Assembly: GCA_018825865.1 (NCBI GenBank)
Contig: JAHKAF010000081.1
Coordinates: 1-5,096, forward strand
From: Nanobdellota archaeon
GTDB lineage: Archaea > Nanobdellota > Nanobdellia > Pacearchaeales > GW2011-AR1
Direction: 5' to 3'
Length of the DNA stretch: 5,096 nucleotides
A program made the position numbers and the translations under genes. Below are positions 1 to 3,757 of this stretch, piece by piece. Under the pieces are notes generated by a model. It was not told the DNA's origin. It saw only the letters and a list, made by a program, of their open reading frames with translations, and made no database searches. Within the stretch, counting starts at the first letter, position 1. Each line of letters opens with the position of its first letter.

Positions 1-126
1 CACAGCTTTTCTTTTAACCGGTTTCTTTACGGTCTTTCTTTTAACTGTTTTCTTTTTAACAGTTTTTTTCTTAACCGCTTTTCTTTTAACCGGTTTCTTC
101 TTTGCAGTCTTTTTAGCTTTTGCCAT
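1..126 (-). CDS. Lysine-rich repeat protein, N-terminal part (cut by the left window edge)
   Basis: An ATG at 126 opens a frame of 42 codons that stays open to base 1, so the C-terminus lies outside the window. After a short MAKAKKTAK start, the protein is almost only Lys, Arg, Val, Thr, Ala and Pro. It is built from a five-residue unit, K-[KR]-K-[APT]-V: KKKPV, KRKAV, KKKTV, KKKTV, KRKTV, then KKPV (one residue short) and KRKAV. This composition resembles histone H1-like tails and other disordered, DNA- or RNA-binding lysine-rich proteins; no folded domain is visible in this part. Nucleic-acid binding or compaction is inferred from charge alone. The same residues could be the tail of a larger protein, because the rest is unseen. 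The start is supported by GAGG at 137-140, ten bases upstream, and by a TATA box at 168-175. Unlike the other genes here, this one appears to have a leader of about 20 nt. Confidence 0.75.
   Translation of the reverse strand, partial: MAKAKKTAKKKPVKRKAVKKKTVKKKTVKRKTVKKPVKRKAV
5..99. repeat. Direct DNA repeat inside the lysine-rich gene
   Basis: A 23-base stretch at 5-27 is repeated exactly at 77-99, 72 bases (24 codons) apart. It encodes KKPVKRKA in both places, with the same synonymous codons (for example CCG GTT for Pro-Val). Identical codon choice suggests recent internal duplication or gene conversion rather than slow convergence on a low-complexity protein. Such arrays can expand or contract, so the protein length may vary between strains. 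Confidence 0.8.
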
Positions 127-136
127 TTTAATTTAT

Positions 137-175
137 CCTCTTTTAATTAAACATACTAGGAAAATGTTATTTAAA
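137..175 (-). promoter_or_regulatory. Promoter and ribosome binding site of the lysine-rich gene
   Basis: On the minus strand TTTAAATA at 175-168 matches the archaeal TATA box. It lies 42-49 bases before the ATG at 126, which predicts transcription start near 146-149 and a leader of roughly 20 nt. That leader contains GAGG (140-137), complementary to the CCUC of the 16S rRNA 3' end, ten bases before the ATG. This is the only gene in the window with both a leader and a Shine-Dalgarno-like motif. Confidence 0.55.
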
Positions 176-181
176 AATTCT

Positions 182-222
182 TCGGTAAAAATAATTTCAT
201 AAAATAAAATAAAATTTACCGA
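182..222. repeat. 8-bp inverted repeat between glyS and the lysine-rich gene
   Basis: TCGGTAAA at 182-189 is the exact reverse complement of TTTACCGA at 215-222. The 25-base spacer is pure AT except for one C and contains three tandem AAAAT units at 201-215. The arms are 33 bases centre to centre, close to three helical turns. The element lies 14 bases past the glyS stop codon and just upstream of the TATA box of the lysine-rich gene. It could be a 3' hairpin of the glyS mRNA or an operator for the downstream gene; the sequence does not decide between them. Confidence 0.5.
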
Positions 223-235
223 CGAGGAATTAAAA

Positions 236-1765
236 TTATTTCACAATTAATTCGCCAGCTTTTTCAAACTCAATCTCTCCATTAACAAGTTTTCTTATAA
301 CATCTTTCAAATCTGCGACCTTAACTCTAATTTGTTTGGTTGAATCTCTGTCCCTGATAGTAACTGAATGGTCTTCAAGAGTTTCAAAATCAACTGTCAC
401 ACAAAAAGGAGTTCCTATTTCATCCTGTCGCGCATACCTTCTGCCGACGCTGCCTGATTTATCATAAAAAGAATTATGCTCATCATTAACAAAAGAATAA
501 ACTTCCCTTGCTTTTTCATCAAGTTTGTTTGTCAACGGCAAAACAGCGACTTTATAAGGTGCAAGTTTTGGATGAAGTTTCAAAACAATGTTCCCTCTTT
601 CTTTGTCGTCGTTATAAGCATCAAACATGAAAACTAAAAACGCTCTCTCAACACCTTGCGAAGGTTCAATAACATGAGGGATAATTGCTTTCTTTGATTC
701 CTCGTCGAAGATTCCCTGATTCTTTCCTGAAAATTTAGTATGCTGGTCCAAATCAAAGGTTGTCCTATCTGCCATTCCGTGAAGTTCTTTCCATCCAAAA
801 GGAAAATGATATTCTATATCCATTGTTGCAGCAGCATAATGAGAAAGCTCATCCTTAACATGCTCTCTAATTCTCAGGTTCTTTTGCTTTACTCCGTATC
901 TAACAAACCAGTCATTTATTTGAATAAGCCAGTAACAATGCCATTGAGATTTAACAATACCCTCGTCGAACATTTCTTTCATTGTCATCTCTTTTGACTC
1001 TCCGTCATTTTCCTGAGCCTTTGCACTTAACACTAATATTTTTCTGTCCTTAACTTCATCCCAATGAGGGCAATGCTTGACTTTTGTAGGGTCAACAAAA
1101 TATTCAATCTCCATCTGCTCAAACTCTCTGCATCTGAATAAAAAGTTTCTTGGGGCAATCTCATTTCTGAATGCTTTTCCTGTCTGCATAATTCCAAAAG
1201 GAAGTTTCATTCTTGCATCTGCTGAAGTTTTTTTGAAATTTGCGAAGATAACCTGTGCAGTCTCTGGCCTGAGATAAGCCAGTGAAGAAGTTGTTTCAAC
1301 CGGTCCCACCTGTGTACTAAACATTAAGGAAAAATGTCTTGCCTCTGAAATCTCACCCCCACATTCAGGACATTTTAGATTATGTTCTTTTATTTTTTCA
1401 TCTATCTCCTTAGATGACATCCCATCCACAGTAATCTTTAATTCGTCCTCTATAAAATGGTCTGCTCTTAATCTGATATTGCATTTTTTACATTCTAACA
1501 ATGCGTCCCCGAATCCTCCGACATGTCCTGATGCTTCCCATACAGTTGGATGAGTTATAATTGTTCCGTCGATTCCTATAACATCATCTCTTTTGTGAAC
1601 AAAATCTTTCCAATAGAGATTTTTCAAGTTATTCTTCAGCTCAACTCCGTTCACACCAAAATCCCAAAACCCTGCCAGCCCTCCATAAATTTCAGAGTTT
1701 GCGTCGACAAAACCCTTAGATTTACAAAAAGCAGTCATTGAATCAATAGATAATTTTCCTGTCAT
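236..1765 (-). CDS. glyS: Glycyl-tRNA synthetase, homodimeric class II, bacterial-like type
   Basis: This cytoplasmic enzyme joins glycine to tRNA-Gly using ATP. All class II landmarks are visible in the 509 residues: SEIYGGLAGFWDFG near 24-37; HPTVWEASGHVGGFGDALLE at 72-91; zinc-binding cysteine pairs C92/C95 and C132/C135; LMFSTQVGP at 147-155; RPETAQVIFANFK at 166-178; motif 2 FRNEIAP...FRCREFEQMEIEYF at 199-223; and motif 3 IEPSQGVERA at 366-375 with its arginine at 374. The anticodon-binding domain fills about 400-500, including GRRYARQDEIGTPFCVTVDF at 441-460. The HPTVWEASGHV, VIEPSxGxxRA and GRRYxRQDEIGTPFCVTVDF signatures match the bacterial alpha2 enzymes (Thermus, Mycobacterium) better than the longer archaeal/eukaryotic form. 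Two oddities are V171, where ETAQG is usual, and an inserted stretch at about 226-270. Start: a TATA box 23-30 bases before this ATG suggests a leaderless mRNA. Confidence 0.96.
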   Translation of the reverse strand: MTGKLSIDSMTAFCKSKGFVDANSEIYGGLAGFWDFGVNGVELKNNLKNLYWKDFVHKRDDVIGIDGTIITHPTVWEASGHVGGFGDALLECKKCNIRLRADHFIEDELKITVDGMSSKEIDEKIKEHNLKCPECGGEISEARHFSLMFSTQVGPVETTSSLAYLRPETAQVIFANFKKTSADARMKLPFGIMQTGKAFRNEIAPRNFLFRCREFEQMEIEYFVDPTKVKHCPHWDEVKDRKILVLSAKAQENDGESKEMTMKEMFDEGIVKSQWHCYWLIQINDWFVRYGVKQKNLRIREHVKDELSHYAAATMDIEYHFPFGWKELHGMADRTTFDLDQHTKFSGKNQGIFDEESKKAIIPHVIEPSQGVERAFLVFMFDAYNDDKERGNIVLKLHPKLAPYKVAVLPLTNKLDEKAREVYSFVNDEHNSFYDKSGSVGRRYARQDEIGTPFCVTVDFETLEDHSVTIRDRDSTKQIRVKVADLKDVIRKLVNGEIEFEKAGELIVK

Positions 1766-1787
1766 TTTATATATACATAAAATAAGG

Positions 1788-1795
1788 TATTTAAA
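1788..1795 (-). promoter_or_regulatory. TATA box of glyS
   Basis: TTTAAATA on the minus strand occupies -30 to -23 relative to the A of the glyS ATG at 1765. Archaeal transcription starts about 25 bases downstream of the box, so the predicted start site falls on the start codon. No Shine-Dalgarno motif lies between. Confidence 0.6.
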
Positions 1796-1820
1796 GATTT
1801 TTGTGATTTAGTCTTATTTT

Positions 1821-1826
1821 AAAAAG
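1821..1826 (-). terminator. Possible oligo-T terminator of tRNA-Cys
   Basis: Directly after the discriminator base, the minus strand reads CTTTTT and then AAAATAAG. A run of five T immediately past a tRNA gene is typical of archaeal intrinsic termination. The run is short, and the next promoter (glyS) begins about 25 bases on. Confidence 0.4.
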
Positions 1827-1899
1827 AGCGGAGGGTGGGAATTGAACCCACAAAAAGTCGGGCTGCAACCGACTGCAGTAACCATTGTGCCACCTCCGC
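1827..1899 (-). tRNA. tRNA-Cys (anticodon GCA)
   Basis: The gene has 73 bases, no intron and no encoded CCA. The acceptor stem is GCGGAGG/CCTCCGC, followed by the TG linker. The D arm is GCAC/CTGC with a C13-C22 mismatch and an AATGGTTA loop. The anticodon stem is GTCGG/CCGAC around TTGCAGC, giving GCA at 34-36. The variable loop is TTTTT, and the T arm is GTGGG/CCCAC around TTCAATT. The discriminator is U73, the principal recognition element of cysteinyl-tRNA synthetase, and A15 can pair with U48. The lack of CCA means maturation needs 3' trimming (RNase Z, encoded nearby) and CCA addition. Confidence 0.97.
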
Positions 1900-1922
1900 A
1901 TGGTTTGAGAAGAAAAAGAGAT

Positions 1923-1930
1923 TATTTAAA
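1923..1930 (-). promoter_or_regulatory. TATA box of tRNA-Cys
   Basis: TTTAAATA on the minus strand lies at -31 to -24 relative to the first base of the mature tRNA (1899). This spacing predicts transcription from at or within one or two bases of G1, leaving almost no 5' leader. Confidence 0.6.
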
Positions 1931-2033
1931 AGTTTATTTTGCTCGCGATAAAGCACTCAAGATAAAAACAATGAACAAATAACAACTAAGTAAGTTACCA
2001 TTATATTATTAAAAATTATTTTATTAACAACTC

Positions 2034-2047
2034 CGCGCGTCAGCGCG
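2034..2047. other. GC-rich hairpin between the two tRNA genes
   Basis: CGCGC (2034-2038) pairs with GCGCG (2043-2047) around the tetraloop GTCA in an otherwise very AT-rich spacer. The same stretch also contains GCGCGT twice (2035-2040 and 2043-2048). On the minus strand it lies about 50 bases past the tRNA-Arg 3' end and is followed by an AT-rich tract, so it might be an end structure of that transcript. The rest of the 1900-2096 spacer holds the tRNA-Cys promoter, a purine tract at 2051-2067, and nothing gene-like. Confidence 0.45.
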
Positions 2048-2077
2048 TACAGGAGAGGGGGGAAGAATATAAATTAT

Positions 2078-2101
2078 GAGCGTTAGCGAATGTAAACGCT
2101 C
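2078..2101. repeat. 7-bp inverted repeat overlapping the 3' end of tRNA-Arg
   Basis: GAGCGTT at 2078-2084 is the reverse complement of AACGCTC at 2095-2101, around a 10-base loop. The second arm includes the last four acceptor-stem bases and the discriminator base of tRNA-Arg. In the transcript, the trailer could therefore fold back on the tRNA 3' end and compete with the acceptor stem. The first arm also belongs to a GAGCGTTAGCGA motif resembling one near 3693. Confidence 0.55.
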
Positions 2102-2187
2102 CCGACAGGACTCGAACCTGTAACTTCCAGCTTTCCTCTCCTAATATTATTAGAAGGCTGGCACTCTATCCATTGAGTTACGGGAGC
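2097..2187 (-). tRNA. tRNA-Arg (anticodon TCT) with an 18-nt intron
   Basis: The gene spans 91 bases, 73 after removal of the intron, with no encoded CCA. The acceptor stem is GCTCCCG/CGGGAGC with discriminator G73. The D arm is ACTC/GAGT around AATGGATA, which contains A20, a known arginine identity base. The anticodon stem is CCAGC/GCTGG; the spliced loop CTTCTAA gives anticodon TCT (2152-2154). The variable loop is AAGTT, and the T arm is ACAGG/CCTGT around TTCGAGT. The intron is placed at the canonical 37/38 site, 2133-2150. The tRNA reads AGA codons (and AGG by wobble). It lies 84 bases past the stop codon of the RNase Z gene on the same strand, with its own TATA box. Confidence 0.95.
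2133..2150 (-). other. Archaeal tRNA intron with a bulge-helix-bulge-like fold
   Basis: The intron reads ATAATATTAGGAGAGGAA between A37 and A38. A bulge-helix-bulge can be drawn: loop bases 32-35 (CUUC) pair with intron GAGG (2138-2135) as a 4-bp helix. It is flanked by the 3-nt bulges U36-A37/A and AA/A38, with cleavage after the second base of each bulge as the tRNA-splicing endonuclease requires. The inner helix beyond it is weak. A competing 8-bp hairpin (CUUCUAAU with AUUAGGAG) is also possible. Confidence 0.7.
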
Positions 2188-2209
2188 TTATAGGATGAAG
2201 AAATAATTA

Positions 2210-2217
2210 TATTTAAA
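2210..2217 (-). promoter_or_regulatory. TATA box of tRNA-Arg
   Basis: TTTAAATA on the minus strand lies at -30 to -23 from the first tRNA base (2187). The spacing is within one base of that at tRNA-Cys and again predicts a start at or next to G1. Confidence 0.6.
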
Positions 2218-2271
2218 ATGTTTCTATTTGCAGGTTTAATAAAATAATTTTGATTATTACCTTAAATATGT

Positions 2272-3174
2272 CTATAACGAAATCGAATCAAAATCTTCTG
2301 CAATTGAAGAATTCTTAAAAACCATTTTTACTTCAGCTAATAACCCCTTCAAATCTTTTTCATATCTCTGACTAATATGTGTCAAGACTAATTTTTTAGA
2401 CTTTGACTTCTTTGCAATTTCCCCTGCTTGCTTTGCTGTCAAATGCAAATGTTCTTTTGCCAAATTTTTAAGTTCATCTCCAAAATTAGACTCACAAATC
2501 AACAAATCAGAATCCCTAACAAAAGGCACAATTTTTTTATTAACTAAAGTATCCAAAATAAAAGAAACTTTCTTATCACCTTCGGTATAAGTTAAATTCT
2601 TTGATAAATATTTCTTTCCCTCGTGAACAATATCTTTCCCTTCTTTCAACTTTTTTAAAATAGGTCCAGAAGGTAATTTTGATTTTTTCAATTTTACTCT
2701 ATCAATCCTTCTTTGTCCTTTCTTCACAAAGCTATAGGCATTTGTAGGAATCCCATGCTCCATTTTTTCAGCTTCCAAATAAAAATCTTCTGTTTCAAAA
2801 AACTTGCCAGAAACTTCTTCAATCTTTATTTCAAACTCTCGTTTAATATAATTCAAACCTAAAAAATTTTCCAAAAACCTTTTTATCCCTTTTGGACCAT
2901 AAATGTAAAGCACTTTATTATACCCACTACGATCGAAAGTTGAAATCAACCCGGGCAATCCAAAAACATGGTCCCCATGTCTATGGGTAATCAAAATTCT
3001 ATTAATTTTGCAAGGATTAATCCTCGCTTTCCGAAACTGCCTTTGAGTTCCTTCTCCACAATCAATTAAAATATTTTCCCCTTCATAAACCAGAAGCATA
3101 GCTGAATGATTTCTCTTCGCTGTTGGAATTTGTGCAGACGTTCCTAGAAATGTTAGTTTTATATTCAATACCAT
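2272..3174 (-). CDS. rnz: Ribonuclease Z (tRNA 3'-processing endonuclease)
   Basis: RNase Z cuts tRNA precursors just after the discriminator base so that CCA can be added; it is a soluble, zinc-dependent metallo-beta-lactamase-fold enzyme. The 300-residue length is that of the short RNase Z form. The N-terminal LTFLGTSAQIPTAKRNHSA (7-25) is typical. The metal motif HxHxDH is HRHGDH at 64-69, within LITHRHGDHVFGLPGL. Further expected metal or catalytic residues are H140 (MEHGIPTNAY), D208 (FILDT, where SGDT is usual), H244 (HLTAKQAGEIA) and H266 (LTHIS). The stretch at about 165-180 (KLPSGPILKKLKEGKD) is also characteristic of the family. The neighbouring tRNA genes lack CCA, so they are likely substrates. 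A BRE/TATA sequence 22-29 bases before the ATG suggests a leaderless mRNA independent of the upstream Sm-like gene. Confidence 0.95.
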   Translation of the reverse strand: MVLNIKLTFLGTSAQIPTAKRNHSAMLLVYEGENILIDCGEGTQRQFRKARINPCKINRILITHRHGDHVFGLPGLISTFDRSGYNKVLYIYGPKGIKRFLENFLGLNYIKREFEIKIEEVSGKFFETEDFYLEAEKMEHGIPTNAYSFVKKGQRRIDRVKLKKSKLPSGPILKKLKEGKDIVHEGKKYLSKNLTYTEGDKKVSFILDTLVNKKIVPFVRDSDLLICESNFGDELKNLAKEHLHLTAKQAGEIAKKSKSKKLVLTHISQRYEKDLKGLLAEVKMVFKNSSIAEDFDSISL

Positions 3175-3195
3175 AGTTTAAATAATAAGAAGAGA

Positions 3196-3203
3196 TTTAT
3201 AAA
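3196..3203 (-). promoter_or_regulatory. TATA box of rnz
   Basis: TTTATAAA on the minus strand lies at -29 to -22 from the ATG at 3174, preceded by GAAAGT, which fits the archaeal BRE (TFB recognition element). No ribosome-binding motif lies before the ATG, which fits a leaderless mRNA. Confidence 0.6.
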
Positions 3204-3232
3204 ACTTTCAAGTTCCACTAGTTTCAGTCTAT

Positions 3233-3242
3233 TAGAATTCTA
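3233..3242. repeat. 10-bp palindrome upstream of rnz
   Basis: TAGAATTCTA is perfectly self-complementary and is centred about 38 bases upstream of the centre of the rnz TATA box, in the 3175-3268 gap. It could be a dimeric regulator site, but a 10-bp palindrome in AT-rich DNA can also arise by chance. Confidence 0.3.
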
Positions 3243-3268
3243 CCCAGCGAAAACTAACAGGCAAAACG

Positions 3269-3520
3269 CTATTCTTTCTTTAGTGCAGTTGATGCAGGCG
3301 AGATAAAAATTATCGTATCTCCTCGCAGAAAAGTCAATCCAAGATTTCTCTTAATTTCATTGTCTTGCATCTCTTTCACATTATCCAACACCAAATTGAT
3401 ATGGATGTCAAAAGCCAACAAAGTTCCTACAAACTGCTTACTACTTTTCAAATGCACTAAAACCTCTTTCCCCTTCGAATTATTCAACAAATCCAAAGGT
3501 CGTTCAATTCCATTAACCAT
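3269..3520 (-). CDS. Sm-like archaeal protein (SmAP/LSm)
   Basis: This 83-residue protein has the whole Sm fold. Sm motif 1 runs from about 8 to 47 (RPLDLLNNSKGKEVLVHLK, then GTLLAFDIHINLVLDN at 32-47). Its FDxHxN segment carries the uridine-binding D38, H40 and N42 positions. Sm motif 2 is FLRGDTIIFISP at 64-75, with R66-G67-D68. Family members form six- or seven-membered rings that bind U-rich RNA and take part in RNA metabolism; the archaeal targets are not well defined. The frame also opens at a TTG at 3523, but I chose the ATG at 3520 because it lies 22-29 bases from a TATA box, as in the neighbouring leaderless genes. The gene lies 94 bases upstream of rnz on the same strand, with separate promoters. 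Confidence 0.94.
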   Translation of the reverse strand: MVNGIERPLDLLNNSKGKEVLVHLKSSKQFVGTLLAFDIHINLVLDNVKEMQDNEIKRNLGLTFLRGDTIIFISPASTALKKE

Positions 3521-3541
3521 CAAATTTAATTCACAAGTTAG

Positions 3542-3549
3542 TTTTTAAA
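3542..3549 (-). promoter_or_regulatory. TATA box of the Sm-like gene
   Basis: TTTAAAAA on the minus strand lies at -29 to -22 from the ATG at 3520, preceded by a BRE-like GAAATG. The spacing favours 3520 over the TTG at 3523 as the start and implies a leaderless transcript. Confidence 0.5.
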
Positions 3550-3634
3550 CATTTCGCAGATTTTTGTATAGAAGATAAATAAAATTACTACACCAATGTT
3601 CTAAGTTATCCAAAGTACAACAAAAATATTTTTC

Positions 3635-3702
3635 TATTAATAACTTCTCAGCAAAGCGTTTTCGCGAAGCCAAACGCGAAGATATTAATTTCGAGCAAAG
3701 CG
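3635..3702. repeat. Imperfect tandem GC-core repeats in the divergent gap
   Basis: Two related units lie end to end: TATTAAT...TTC...AGCAAAGCG at 3635-3658 and again at 3683-3702. The exact shared parts are TATTAAT (3635-3641, 3683-3689) and AGCAAAGCG (3650-3658, 3694-3702). Between them CGCGAAG occurs twice (3663-3669, 3675-3681), along with GCGTTT/AAACGC inverted arms (3656-3661, 3672-3677) and the palindrome TTCGCGAA (3661-3668). The GC-rich cores stand out from the AT-rich spacer. The element sits between the divergent Sm-like and rps8e promoters. The rest of 3521-3757 holds those promoters and no gene I can support. Confidence 0.6.
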
Positions 3703-3727
3703 ATACTATCTAAACACCAATCAAAAC

Positions 3728-3735
3728 TTATTTAA
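3728..3735 (+). promoter_or_regulatory. TATA box of rps8e
   Basis: TTATTTAA lies at -30 to -23 from the ATG at 3758, preceded by CAAAAC as a possible BRE. No Shine-Dalgarno motif lies before the ATG, so a leaderless mRNA is predicted. Confidence 0.55.
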
Positions 3736-3757
3736 ACTAAATCAATCCAATCTTATT

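Noticed and set aside
1..126. Signal peptide or membrane start in the lysine-rich protein
   Set aside because: There is no hydrophobic segment in the 42 visible residues.
740..1741. Plus-strand open frames across 740-997, 1077-1277 and 1550-1741
   Set aside because: All lie inside the clearly coding GlyRS gene on the other strand, have no promoter or start signal, and show no recognisable domain.
1900..2096. Small RNA (C/D box or other) between the tRNA genes
   Set aside because: I found no convincing box C and box D pair; only tRNA promoter signals, a GC hairpin and a purine tract are visible.
2272..2610. Possible inactive RNase Z because FILDT replaces SGDT
   Set aside because: The metal-binding aspartate (D208) and all expected histidines are present, so activity is likely retained.
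3521..3523. TTG start adding one residue to the Sm-like protein
   Set aside because: The adjacent ATG at 3520 fits the TATA-to-start spacing seen in the neighbouring genes better, and the extra residue adds nothing to the Sm fold.
3360..3548. Plus-strand frame opposite the Sm-like gene
   Set aside because: It is antisense to a complete Sm domain and its translation resembles nothing known.
3635..3702. CRISPR array
   Set aside because: There are only two short, imperfect units with no constant repeat length, no spacers and no cas genes nearby.
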